Notes: generated by a model not told the origin, from the sequence alone. Counted from the stretch's first letter, positions 23,337 to 35,230 are shown. The stretch is DNA of 64,000 bases from Neurospora intermedia (GCA_037102815.1 BTPP01000006.1:1178001-1242000), one strand, 5' to 3'. Translations and numbers: made by a program.

Positions 23337-24729
23337 ATGCCTTTGCGAGGGCCCCTTCGTCGGCCTGCGCTTGCGCTTCCTCCTTGCACATGCAACAATG
23401 TCACCACAAAAATACCCCTCAGGATATCACCATTACCGCGCTCGGTAGCGGTACGGCAGCGTAGAGGACATGCGACACATCTTCCGGTACCAGACACGCG
23501 GCCAAAGACGGCCATATTCTTTCCAGGTTCGTAGTAGTAGTGGTCGTGGGCTATCCTGCTTTGACATGCCCAAGTTTCGGAGAATGATGCTGACAGCCAT
23601 GAGATATACAGGCCAAGGCGTCCAAAGAGTCGGCATGCTCACCCCCTGGCTAGAAGCCTTTCCCTCGACAACTTCCGAAATCATCGACGAAATTGACTCG
23701 ATAGTGGGCCATAAGCTCTCGGACGTGATACAAAATGGGCCCGGCAAGGACCTCAACCTGTCGCCCAATGCACAACCAGCCATCATGGCTACCTCGATAC
23801 TGATCATCCGCATTCTCGAAAAGCATTTCAACTTTAAAGTGGAAGACAACGCCCACTTTACTCTCGGTCACTCTCTTGGCGAATTCGCTGCGCTTGTCGC
23901 AGGCGGTTATATCCATTTTGAAGATAGTCTGCGCATGGTGCAAAAGCGAGCGGAAGCCATGTCCAATGCCACGCGGCAGGCCGAGGAGATGTATGGCGGA
24001 GAGTACGGCATGGTGGCACTCGTCAGTAGCAAGGCCGAGCACCTGCCACCCTTGATTGCCGCAATCCACGAGTTTGTCGGCTACGACAGCGCCGGCTCGA
24101 AAGTGGAGAGTGCCGACGAATGGTGCCCAATCGACCAAGTGCTCATTGCGAACGTCAACAGCAAGACGCAAATCGTGCTCAGCGGAAGCATTGAGCGCAT
24201 CAAGACACTGGTTGAACACGTGCGACAGTTCCTGGGACACGACCCACGCGCGGTCAGGCTCAAGAGCGACAGTCCGTTTCACAGCCCCATCATGAAGCCG
24301 GCCGTCGGGGTGCTGCAGCAGATGATGGCGGGAAACAGCATGGTCAAGGGGAGGGAAAATGAGGACATTATCACATTTCCCGGCAAGGTTACGTGCATTA
24401 GCAACGTGACGGCCAGGCCGTTTGAAAGTAGGGAGCAGCTCAAGGACCTTTTGGCTCGGCAGGCGGTCGAGACAGTACAGTGGTGGGACAGCATCAAGTA
24501 TCTGGATCAGTCCATGAAGGTCAGGAGATGGGTCGGTATCGGGCCGGGGTACGTGGGCCGGAACCTGGTGGGCAAGGAGGTGGGCATGCGCGGGAAGGAC
24601 GTCATCAAGGGCGCCGGTGTCTGGGCTATCACCGATCCGAAGGAGATTGAGGAGGTGCTCAGAGGGTTGGAAGAGACAGACTTTTATGAGGACGACGAGT
24701 GGCAGGATGCATGGGATAGGTGGGACTAA
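23337..24729 (+). CDS. mct1: Mitochondrial malonyl-CoA:ACP transacylase
   Basis: Transfers malonyl groups from CoA to acyl carrier protein in mitochondrial type II fatty-acid synthesis, which supplies octanoate for lipoic acid. Exons 23337-23526 and 23612-24729 join in phase (FFPG|QGVQ) to 435 aa. The intron is 85 bp with an unusual GTTCGT donor. The N-terminal 45 residues are Arg-rich and lack acidic residues, a good mitochondrial presequence. The acyltransferase motifs are FFPGQGVQ (61-68), the nucleophile motif GHSLGE with Ser151, and DSPFHSPIM carrying the second catalytic-region His. An ATG inside exon 2 would give a truncated protein lacking GQGVQ and is not preferred. It is divergent from rrp4. 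Confidence 0.92.
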
Positions 24730-25418
24730 GAAGGTAATCAGTGTGGGGCATCTATGGAAAAAGGGCTGTTATTTTGGAAAGAATCTGGGAAGTTCATCGT
24801 CACCCTTTATTGAGCATCGGCGTAGCGTTGGATTGGATTGGATTGGATTGGATTGGATTGGATACAGGGGAAGTTAAAAGGAGTGTTTGGTCAGCGGGAG
24901 AGGGGCACTGCGCCCGGCGTTGTGGATGTTTACCGTTTCATAAGCAGACACTGGAAGCTGTATATTGTATCTGTCGTCATAGCCAACGAATCACTACGGG
25001 AAAACAAAAGGTTCTCGCATCTACCGGCACCCGCTTTACGTGAGTTACGTCCCAGATCATCATGTGAGGTCGAAAGGGGCGTCAACAATGATCATTCACA
25101 CCCACTGTAGAACACACTAGACGCTGGAAATAGGGGTCCCACAGGCCACTAAACAATGTACCCAAGCTCACCAAGCTACCTACCCCAGACAGACCCACTT
25201 CAACTTGCTGCACCTCCATGGATCGGCTTCCATCCCGCGTCACCACGGCGGCCCGCGTTCTGTCATCCATGCCCTTCAACTGAACAACTTCTAAACAGTC
25301 ACAACATCACTTCCTGATTTACACACCCATACATCGAACTCGGAAGCACCGCATTACGGCCTTGGACTACTACGATAACAAGATCAGACAAACCCGGACA
25401 AAACCACCCCCTCGAAGA
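24730..25418. other. Intergenic with GGATT repeat
   Basis: No gene seen. A (GGATT)n run of about seven units lies at 24829-24863, shortly after the mct1 stop. The right part is the promoter side of the Tca17 gene. Confidence 0.6.
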
Positions 25419-26289
25419 ATGGCGACCCTGATCCCCTCAATAGCCTGTCTAGGCGTAATAGGCCGTAACGTAGAAGCTCCCCTCCTCTCCTCTCCTCTTA
25501 TCCTCTTCTCCAGGGTTTCCTCCAGCTATGTCTACTACCGCCTGGCTAACCTCCCCCTCTTGTCTCACTGAAACAGAACAACCCCCTCCACATCCAAATC
25601 TTCCCATCCTACGACCCCTCCACCAACACCTACGTTGCCGCCCGCACCTCCCTCCAATTCCACCTCCTGCTCTCCTCGACCCTGGACGTCTTTGACCTGC
25701 GCGCCCGTCGCAATGCCGCGGCGGGAGTGGGCTTGTCTGGTGACTTTGGTCTGTTGCATGCGGTGGACGACCGCTTGGCCGCGTACGGGTTCGAGACGAA
25801 TACGGGTACCAAATTTGTTGCGGTCGTGGACATGAGGGGCCGCAGGGTTGATGGAAGAGGCGGGGGAGGAGGCGCTGGTGGGCATGGAGGAGGGGGACAT
25901 CAGGCGGGGCTGACGCAGGGAGGGGCGGCGGCTGCGGCTAGTAGTGTTGGGTTGAGGGAGGGGGAGATGAAAGTTGTGAGTCCTTCCATGGGCTATTCCC
26001 GCATGGGGGGTGGGGGGAGAAGATACAGCGAAAGAGGCGGGAATCTTGATGGTGTGGGACTGGGAGCAAGAAATGGAGAAAGAAGGCCGGACACATATGC
26101 TAACACAGGAAACAGGTCTTCAAGGCGATGCAGACGGCGTACATCAAGTTGTTGCAGAACCCCTTCTTTGATCCAGACGAGCATTCGCCGCTTTCGGGGA
26201 CAGGCGGCAAGAAAATCACGAGCAAAAAGTTCGCGGAGGATATGAGGAGGATAGGGGAGAACTGGCGACCGGGCGTGACGGCTCTTTGA
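25419..26289 (+). CDS. tca17: TRAPP complex subunit Tca17/TRAPPC2L
   Basis: Small longin/sedlin-fold subunit of the TRAPP tethering complex, acting in Golgi traffic and assembly of TRAPPII. Exons 25419-25469, 25577-25975 and 26116-26289 join in phase to 207 aa; introns are 107 bp and 140 bp. Recognisable segments are IACLGVIGRNNNPLHI at the start, LQFHLLLSSTLDVFDLR, GDFGLLHAVDDRLAAYGFETNTG, and the C-terminal helix KAMQTAYIKLLQNPF. A Gly/Ala-rich loop (about 105-135) is inserted before the last exon. Canonical sedlin (TRAPPC2/Trs20) lacks this pattern, so the Tca17 branch is favoured from remembered fungal sequences. Confidence 0.87.
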
Positions 26290-26653
26290 ATGGGCTACTA
26301 TGACCGGGTAGTCCTGAAACGGTACCTCTTTGGTTGAGCATTCGGGTCCATGGGCGAGAGCGGTAAGTTGGCGTTTTGGGAGTTTGGAGGGATCATGTTG
26401 ACAGGAAAGCGGGTTGTTTTTCTCGCCTTGGTGGCATAAAACAGCTAGGGAATTCATGGGCGTGGTGGTGCTCTAGCTGTGAGCATACAACTACGGCTAC
26501 ACAGCTAATCAGGCGACCTTTACGAACGATATCGAAACAGCATACTTAATACAGCTACAGCAACAAGAATTTCGTTATAAAGGAAGCTCTCCAAACCAAT
26601 GCCCATACCCATATCAGACAAATCAGACATAACGCCCACCGACCCAACCGGTC
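26290..26653. other. Short convergent intergenic region
   Basis: About 360 bp between the Tca17 stop and the stop of the minus-strand glycosyltransferase gene. Nothing else seen. Confidence 0.6.
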
Positions 26654-28656
26654 TCAATCCCACCCATTACTCAACACAAACTCCTCATACGGCACCCCCA
26701 ACTCTTTAAACTCGCCCTTCTCCGGCCTCGCCATCTTCGCCCACCCTCTCACCAGCTCTCTCCAATAACACACCTCCGCCGCCGGACTAAAGTACCCGCC
26801 ACCCACAAACAACTCCCTCTGCCTCCTCGCGATGCCCTCGGCAACCTTGGGGTGCTCCTCCAACCAATGTATCGTATCCTCCAAATCCGACCAATCGGGG
26901 CTCACGAACACGATATTCGCCTCGTTAGGATCATACCTCTTTGGCCACGCCCTCTCATGTCTCGCCTGCGGCGTCCAGATTCCATCTTTTGCAGTCTTTC
27001 CCGGCTTGGCCCTGGTGTCTTTTGTCTTACCATTCTTTCTCATCCGCAACGACCGAGCCTTGTCCAAGTCCAGATCGCTCGAGAACAAGGGTTTGACAAG
27101 GTGCGTGGTATGCTGCATCCACTGGATCGGCGGCGTGAGCGTTACCGAGGCACACATCTGGAGGAACTGGAACCTTCCCGAGTAGGAAATGCCTTCAGTG
27201 TGGAGCACGTATTTGTACTTGCAAAAGTCCTCGATGGCTAGCGAGTTGGTGGCATTTTGGTTCTCGCCATTGCCCGTCATCGTCGTCGTCCACTCGAGTG
27301 ATTGCACGTCCGCCCACGGCTTGCCCTTGGCGGTGGACACAAGCTTGTATCGCAGCTGTGGGTTGTGGATCGAGTTGAACCAAGTAGTCCCCCGCCAGAC
27401 CGCGCGGGGATCTTTGTGTGAGTGCCAGCGGTTTCCTTGGAATTGGGTGGTTTCGAGGTTGGTGATGGCTGATGCTGCGCGAGAGATGGACCCGATGAAG
27501 GGGAGGTCCCATGCCCAGAAGGAGAAGTGAGGAATGAGAAAACTGCGAGCATCGGGATCCGAAGAGGCATGTACAGGGTCAGCGTTACGGGTGTATTGGA
27601 GGGCGGTGCCGAAGGGGGTGTCGAGGATGTTGATGGTCAGGATTGTGTCCAAGTCTGAGACAAGAGATCGATCGGAAGGGGGCAAGGTGACCAGGGCGCG
27701 ATGAAGTTGGTGGAGGGCTGCTGTTCTTGACTTTTTTTTTTCATCATTATTCGTATCAGCCAGTCAATCAGCCAGCCCGTTGATACTAAACAAGTTAGGA
27801 AAAGTAGAAATAAAACATACATTAACCATCTCCCTACTCAAATCCCTCTTCCGTTGCGCATGCACCACATAAATCTTCCCATCCCTTATCCGCACCTGCA
27901 TCGGCCCCAAATCCCTGCTCCTCTTGACCTTAAACGGCCCTTTCGCTACCGTATCATCAATCTCCTTCATCAGTCCCGGGAACGTAGCCCTACAAGTCTC
28001 CGCATCGAGAAACAAGTTATTTAGTATCTCATCATCAGTCAGCGTTCGCATGCTTCCTCCCCGAGGAGGCGAGGAGGACCTGGCGATGGCTTCGTAGTCT
28101 ACCTCTCCTTCTTCCCCATTCGAAGGATCAAAGCTGCCGCCTTCTTTGCTGCTACCCGAGGCTGAAGAAGAAAATAGTGATTGAAATGAAACGACAGAGG
28201 AGGAGCCATAGCGGAAGAAGTAGTGAACCAGTGACCAGAGCGTCAAACAGGAAAAGAAGATGATAGAGACGAGTCTGAAAAGACGTCGACGCTGGCGGTA
28301 TTTGAGCTTGGTGATGTTCTTCATGTTTCGCATATCTCGAAGGTTTTCTCGAAGGTTTAGGGATTTGGTTGAGAGGAGGAGGAGGAGGGAAGAGGGTATG
28401 ATGGGCATGATAGGTATGGAGAAGCGGGAGGAATGGTGTTGCTGTTGGTGGTGGTGGTGGTGGTGGTGGTGGTGGTGGCTGTAGGCATGGCTTTCGTTAG
28501 GGCTTCTTGATATAGTAGGACTTTGTTGTTGGTCTTCACTTGGGCTGTGGCTTTGGCTTTGGCTTTGGCTTAAAGGGCTGTGTTTGTAAGCTTGGGAGGA
28601 GGAGTAAGAGGGATGAGGAGTAGTATATTGGCTGGGCACTCGGCTGGTGGTGGTGG

Positions 28657-28688
<32 letters not shown>

Positions 28689-28732
28689 CTTGGTATAGAA
28701 GGAGGAACAGCAGCACGGCGTGAGGTGGACAT
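26654..28732 (-). CDS. Type II membrane glycosyltransferase, GT90-like
   Basis: Exons 28732-27821 and 27730-26654 join in phase to 662 aa. The first ATG of the frame is at 28897, but the following 55 residues look like leader, so Met at 28732 is preferred. Layout: a cytosolic tail rich in homopolymers (Thr 18-29, His 86-95, Ser/Gln), one membrane segment at 151-173 (LFRLVSIIFFSCLTLWSLVH), then a lumenal catalytic domain. Segments such as RTAALHQLHRAL, DPRAVWRGTTWFNS, YKYVLHTEGISYSGRFQFL and HTTHLVKPLF match the GT90/DUF821 (CAP10, xylosyl- and glucosyltransferase-like) family. Expected location is the Golgi; donor and acceptor are unknown. The 90-bp intron has an odd 3' site immediately after a run of A. 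It converges with Tca17. Confidence 0.83.
28448..28480. repeat. (GGT)n microsatellite coding for the His run
   Basis: Triplet repeat within exon 1 of the glycosyltransferase, read on the minus strand as ten His codons. A second (GGT)n tract at about 28646-28681 encodes the Thr run. Confidence 0.9.
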
Positions 28733-29825
28733 TGAGAGTTGTTGAGCTGGAGATTCAAGGGTGAGGTACCACAGAGTTTTGTTTGTTATGGAGAGATGTG
28801 GAACGAGGAGGTGAGATGGAGCTGGAGTAGAAGGGTTGATGAAGGTTTGGTCGAGAATTGTTTGTTCTGTTCTTGTTTGAGAGTATATATGAAGCATCTG
28901 CTGATGATGCTGTCTTGAATAGACAAGTACATGTCGTTTTCAACTTCCGCTTTTGGTAATGCATGGAGGGGTCCCATAGTGTTGACGGGTGAAAACCCGG
29001 AGAATGAATGTCCGGGTTACTCTTCGGGGAATGTTCCGCGGTTGTATAGGTATGCCGAAAATCTTGGTGATGAACTGACCACTTTCCTCCCGGTAAAGCA
29101 TAAACCATGAGTTAATCTATTTAACCGCGACCTAGAAACAGTAGTCTCAACAAAGTCGAAGCGCGCCCACGTAGCTTACAGTTGTCGGACTTGTTATGAA
29201 CAATTACAACACCAGCTCTTTCTACCTTTGATGCTCTGTTACGACATCAAAGTCTAAGAGGCGTCCCACTGCTGTACGCGTTCAGGGGCATACGGTCGGG
29301 TCGCAGCGGTGCGATCGAGTGCATAATTGTTTCACGGCGTGCCTTGGGACTAGGAAGAATAGCTTAGAGTGCTTCGATTTAGCCAAAAACAACAAGTTGA
29401 AAGCTGCTCTGATTTAGAAAAATGATAATTATTGGTTCATGACGTAGATCGTCAAGACATAAACTGGTCGCTCAAGAAAAACTGGGTATATAAGCCGCTC
29501 TTCCAATGTGCGAGTCCAAGGACTGATACACCGTATGTATCAACTCTTTGAACGTATCCAAACCGTGCCATTACTTCTTCGACATTACCTGCTTCCGCCC
29601 ATTATCGTCGCCTCCTGATTATATGGTATTGTTCGTAATTAAATCGACAATGTCACTGCTGTAGTTGAACTCCCGACCGGAACAGGAAATTAAGAAGTCG
29701 TCGCCGCGTTAACTAACCATAAACCAAATTAGATACATAAACCATAAGAGATCATCATCATAACGCTTGAACACGGATAGAGTGAGTTGCCGCGGTAATG
29801 TGCAAGTGACAAACACACAAACAAC
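28733..29825. other. Intergenic between glycosyltransferase and aldehyde dehydrogenase genes
   Basis: About 1.1 kb with no open frame worth calling. Both neighbours are on the minus strand, so it holds the glycosyltransferase promoter and the dehydrogenase 3' region. AT content rises modestly near 29380-29760 without a RIP-like pattern. Confidence 0.5.
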
Positions 29826-31510
29826 TCAAGCCCTCCTCGCCTTCATATAAGCAGATAAATAATAGCCAGCAACCACGACCAGCCATCTCATCAACGCACC
29901 TTTAACACCGCCTTTGGTACCCAAGCCCAAAAAGTACCACATCCAGTATTCGGACCCCTTAGCGACGGTTCCCTGGCGGTCAAAGTTGGGCTTCTTGTTG
30001 GTCCAACGCTGCAGGAGCCTGAGCTCGCTCCAGTCGTACGGCATGTAGCGCACGCGCAGGAACCGGTCCATCCAGGTTGGGGTTTCGGACACGGTGCGGA
30101 AGTGCGTGAAGTTGTCGAAGCTGGCTTTGCCGCGATAGGCGCCCCAGCCGGAGTCGCCGACGCCACCGAAGGGGACCGTGTGCACGGCGCCGTGGAAGTA
30201 GGAGTCGTTGATGCAGGCGCCGCCAGAGGTCATTTCGTCCAGGACTGTGAGAGGGTGGGGTAGCTTGTTAGTATAACAGACTTGATTGACATAAAAGGGG
30301 GAGGAATTAGAGAAAAAGGAAGCATACTCCTGTTAGTCTCTGACTTGTCACCAAACGCCATCAGCGCCAACGGCGTCCGGTGCACGTTGTTGGCAATGCT
30401 GAGCGCCTGGTCGAGGGTGTCCACAGGGTAAATGCTAAAGATGGGACCGAAGCTTTCTTCCTGCATCATGGGATCATCGAGACTATCCACCAGCACCGCT
30501 GTCGGCTCGATGTATAGTTCGCTCTCGTCCATCTCGCCGCCCATGACAATCTTGCCCTTGGTCTCGTCCAACATCTTCTTGATTCTGTTGAAGTGCCTCG
30601 CGTTGACAATGCGTGAGAGATCCGGGCTGGCCTTTGCTCCGTTGGGGAACATGTCCTTGTAGGCAATCTTGAGGAACTCAATGAAAGTTTCGGCCACATC
30701 CTTGTCAACGAGCACGTAGTTATGGCTCATGCACACCTGTCCGGCGTTCAGGACCTTGCCCCACATCAGCCGGCGGGCAGCGAGCGCCAGGTTGGCCTTC
30801 TTGGTCACAAAGGCCGGGTTCCTGCCGCCCAGCTCGAGGCACACGGGCGTCAGCGTCTCGGCGGCCTTGCGGGCAATGATAGAGCCGACCTGGGCACTGC
30901 CGGTGAACATGATCTTGTCCCACTTCTCCTCCATGAGGGCGTTGGTCTCGGGGACACCGCCGTTGACGACGGCGAAGGCGTCGCGGTCCAGCCGGCTCTC
31001 AATCATTTCCTTCATGGCCATGGCGCACGCGGGTGTCAGCTCGGAGGGCTTGATGACGGCCGTGCAGCCGGCGCCAATGGCGCCCACGAGCGGAGCCAGC
31101 ACCAGCTGGATGGGGAAGTTGTAAGGGCCGATGATGAGGACGGTTCCCAAAGGCTCCTTTTTGACGCGGAAATTCATCATGGAGTAGGTGACGGGCAGAT
31201 CCTTGAGCTTCTCTGTCTTGGCAAAAGTCTCGAGGTTGTTGATCATGTGCAGGCAGTCGTTCTTGACCCAGTCGACTTCGGTGAAGTCCGACTCATATCC
31301 GCCCTTGCGCAGGTCCTGCTGCAGCGCGGCCATGAGCGAGGCCTTGAAGTCATCGAGAGCCCAGTAGAGCTTGCGCAGCTGGACGAGACGCCATTGCAGG
31401 TTCTTGGTCTTGTGGGAGGCGAAGGTGGCACGGGCGGTGCTGCAGACGGCGGGAATGGCGTCGAGGGGAGTGACCTCGAAGGGGGCGATTTCTACTTTGG
31501 ATGCGGCCAT
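29826..31510 (-). CDS. hfd1: Fatty aldehyde dehydrogenase, ALDH3/Hfd1-like
   Basis: NAD(P)-dependent oxidation of long-chain aldehydes to fatty acids. Exons 31510-30328 and 30244-29826 join in phase (ETNR|ILDEMTSGG) to 533 aa; intron 83 bp. Catalytic features: N131 in IGPYNFP, FTGSAQVG nucleotide motif (202-209), general base E226 in LELGGR, and nucleophile C260 in NAGQVC. The C-terminus carries a hydrophobic segment (ALMRWLVVVAGYYLSAY) followed by KARRA, a tail anchor like those of ALDH3A2 and yeast Hfd1, which sit on ER, lipid droplets or mitochondria. Class 3 ALDHs usually have LGGK where this has LGGR, a tolerated change. MULE-2 lies about 700 bp upstream of the start. Confidence 0.92.
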
Positions 31511-32207
31511 CTTGACTGTCTGGGGTGTTGTGTGTGGTGTGCCGGTGATGTTTGGGTGAGAAGAAGACGAGTCGGGCTGGTTAAGAACAACACCAACAAC
31601 AGCGTCGACAAGGAAGCAGGGTTGGACCGGGAAGAGGTGAGACGGATAGACGGAGGGACAACGGCGGATTCAACGGTTGTACCCGTGGTGGCGGCGAAGA
31701 AGTGGGGGATGGGTCGGTTGGAATGCCCCCCTTATCTCCACGGGCACACTATTGACACTACGACAGACCGGAGGACCGTTAGGACGAAAGGATGAAGATG
31801 ATGATGACTATTAGTTTTGGGTGGGGCATTTTGTCGATCTTTTGGCCCATGAAATTGTCCCTTTTGGGGCCTCCCCACAGCATGAAAAGGCAGCGACAAA
31901 GTCGGTACGCCTTACGGGGTCTTATCACTGCAACTTCTAGGTAGACCAAGGTAGACTGATAGAGGAATTGTTGCTGCTACAAGCTCACAATTGGGTTGAC
32001 CCCTCTCGACGCCATAACGAATCATAATTTGATCGGCCAAAGAGATTTCGATGAGACGCTGGCAATGGAACAGCAACGACCAAGAACGAGTGGGGGGGTT
32101 AAGCTTGAAGCTCTCTAAACGGTAACGTGCTCGCGATAACACTAGACCGAAGCTACGAGCTGTGGAGATGTGGCTGTCAACATGACAGGGCCAATCCTCG
32201 CTGGCAA
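31511..32207. other. Promoter region of the aldehyde dehydrogenase gene
   Basis: About 700 bp from the dehydrogenase start to the left target duplication of MULE-2 (CGCTGGCAA, 32199-32207). Base composition is normal and CA/TG dinucleotides are frequent, so RIP has not spread into it. Confidence 0.6.
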
Positions 32208-32253
32208 CGGACCGGATAAATCGACTGTGTTCGATTCTTAATCGACTGTGTGG
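32208..32253 (+). repeat. MULE-2 left terminal inverted repeat (perfect core)
   Basis: 46 bp, exact reverse complement of 35426-35471, with imperfect pairing to about 32299. It contains the 12-mer AATCGACTGTGT twice, at 32219-32230 and 32240-32251, 21 bp apart (two helical turns), a plausible paired transposase binding site. Confidence 0.93.
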
Positions 32254-32389
32254 AACCTGTCTGGCCAATGGTAGAACCATGTTGCCGCCCGCCAAATTTC
32301 CACCAAAATGACATCTGACCAACATCCACACCAAAAGTTGATGGGAATCGCACATATGAGACTGTCTGAGACGCTGATTTACGTAAAGA

Positions 32390-35230
32390 TATTAAAATCG
32401 TAGAGTTTATATTATTATTGGTATAATTATAGATCTACTAGTATTAATACTACTACTAGCTTGATTGAGAGAACCAGTACAGCTATTGAGACTACTGTTA
32501 GTTAGATGGTGGCGGCTAGTAAGGATTCAAATACAGCTACTATTATAAGGGAGGGGGGGGCATTATTAGCTAGCGGGTAGGTTAGTAATATTATTATTAT
32601 TAATACTTATAGTATATTAATAACGGCGGCGGCGGTCGAGCCTATTATTATTAATTCGAGAATTCTCGTAGCCGTACCTCTAACTATACCTCTCTTTGTT
32701 GTGACTCCCTCAATTTTTAGAGTTGTGCTTTTAATCTCTCTATTTCTAGCTTCACGCTCTCTACCGCCGCTTTTGCCTCCTACTCCCTTTAATTAACTAG
32801 TATTACTTTAGTTATCCTCTTCTTCTTAGGAGGCTATAAAGCTTACTTGGGCGGGGCATTATAAGATAGATTATATCTAACGCTATTAGAGGGGAGGGGA
32901 GGGAGGGTGGCTATTGTGGGCATCGGTTGGGCACTATTGCAAGCCTTCTAGCGGTTGGTAACTACGGGGAGGGGGTCTCTCTCCCTACGTAGTGTTAGCT
33001 ATTTAATAGATAGAGGCGTATTTGGTTTGAGTAGCTAGTACTTATTAATTATACTTTAAAGTATAGTACTATTAAATTTTATAATATCTAATAACCTATA
33101 CTAATAGGGTAAATTATACTATTATATAAAGTATATAGAGTACTTTACTTTTAATCCCTCTAAATTAGATTATAGCCGTTTAAAGTTATTATTAGCTAAT
33201 TGAGCCTATCTTTAAAGTAATTCGAGGGTAGTAAAACTAGTAATGAACTTTAAGTCCGCTAGAGCCGTATATTTGAACTTCACTACGTTTTTTGAGATTT
33301 AGTACGTATATTTAATAGTAAAATTCTTTTTCAACCGTTTAAAGGTTTCGTTAATAACTCCCAATAGCTGGTTGAAATTAATACGACGATTCTTAAATAG
33401 TATTTTTAATACACTATAAGTACCCTTAGTGTAGGAGGTTATACGTATACTAAAATTGCAGTATAATTTAATAGCGAAATAGGCGAATTCGTACTTTAAT
33501 AGTAGGTATACAAAGAGGAGGTAGTTAATTATAATTATAAAAAGAAGGATTAGTAATTATATAAATAATAATAGAAAAATATAATTTTTATACCTTTTTA
33601 CTTAGAAAACTCCCTTAATAATATCTTCTACTACTAGTAGAATCCCTCCTTTATATTAGAGTAGACTACCGCCCACTAAATAAAAAGGATGCTATCCGCG
33701 TTATTAATCTACGTACAGTTTAAACCTTCTAGTACCCGACCGTTAATAGATTAGAGGGGGTTCTTATTCGTATTTAAATATTATTTGCGGTTGTCTTTAT
33801 TAAATAATTAAGTAGTAATATAGCGAGCGTTAGGGTCTTTATTAGCAGGGTTAATATTTATACGGTTATTACAAAGGTAATTACCATTACTACCTTTATT
33901 ACTTAGTACTATACTATTAAGACTACCCTCCTACTTCTTTTTAACGTTGAAGGTAATATTCTTTATTATATATTAGAGATAGATTTAGTATTGGGTAATA
34001 GGGAAGACTACCCGGTAAACCTTTTTATAGGCTTTATTATAGTTTGTAATAATAATTATAGGTTAGGGAATATTATATTTAATTAATAGGGTATTAATTT
34101 AATTAAATATTTAAGTAAAATAAGCTTCCTTCTCGCTATTAAGTAGGTAATAACCAATATTAAAAATCGTATATATAACCGTTATACTATATATTTGAAG
34201 GAATAGTATATCGAACTTATTGATTTTGTATGTGTAGTCCAAACTTATTACTTCTGGATTCTTTTTCAATTGGTTAATATACTAGGGATAAGTTTAAAAG
34301 AGTCGTTCAATTAATCTAAATTCTTTACTATTGTAACGGTAGACTTCTTTAAAAATGCCATCTATCTATTGTAATTTTTTAAAGAATTATTAAGTAGGGG
34401 TAAAGGCGCTAAATACCCTCGTTTAATAGTTTACTAATATATTAAATATATTACGTTAGATAATTGTAATACTAGGGAATTCATTATAAATAATAGAAAT
34501 AATATTTAATAATAAAGTTTTTAATTACTTTACTAACCGATAGATACTAGCAGTTACCTCCTCGGTTCGATAATAGCAGTAGTTTGAAGTAAAGTAGGCG
34601 GTATTATTAGGGTTGAATAGATAGTAATAGACTAATTTCATTAAAGTAAATTACTATACTTTAATTTTAGTAGAGAATACTAATTTAGCTTACCACTCGT
34701 AGTCTTACTTTATACTAACCGCTAACAGTCGTTATAAAAATATACCAAACTTCCCCTCTTTTTTACTACTACTACGCTTCAATCCCTAGGTATATTCAAT
34801 ATTGTAGCGGGTAGACTTACTATAATAGTAATTACTAGCGCGTACTTTTATAATATTAAACCCCAGCTCTCTAACTGTATTGCTAATTTCTTTTATAGTA
34901 GATTCAACGGTATCCTAATAGTAGGAGGAGAGGTTGGCGAGAGACGGTGCATCGCTTTTATCCTTTACTAACTCCTAGTCCGACGAGTTCGAGTTTGAGT
35001 TCGATAGCGAACGGCGGCGGGCGGGCGGCGGGGGCGAGGGCGATAGCTTCTCTTCTTTAACGAGCTCGTTAATATTGAGGAACTTATAATCGTTATTACG
35101 GGGTTTAATCTTGATCTATTTAATCGAGGCGATCGAGAGAGCTAGGCTAGGGGCGCGGGCGGGCGCGAATATAGGGGATAAGGCAGTCAGATCAATAACT
35201 TCAAGCATTTCTATAGCGTACGGTTAGTTA
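32390..35230 (-). pseudogene. RIP-mutated transposase relic of MULE-2
   Basis: No frame of useful length survives: stops are scattered in all frames, as expected from C-to-T change at CpA. Readable patches match MULE-1 transposase. These include an exon-2-like stretch about 33360-33530, a patch near 34225-34240 where the first catalytic Asp context SLDYT is still readable, and a VIDLT motif near 35190. The residue aligned with the third catalytic acid reads Lys (codon at 33425-33427), a G-to-A change of the kind RIP makes. Cannot encode active transposase. Confidence 0.85.

Noticed and set aside
30722-31795. 357-codon plus-strand frame
   Set aside because: Antisense of the aldehyde dehydrogenase, again due to GC-ending codons; no protein features.
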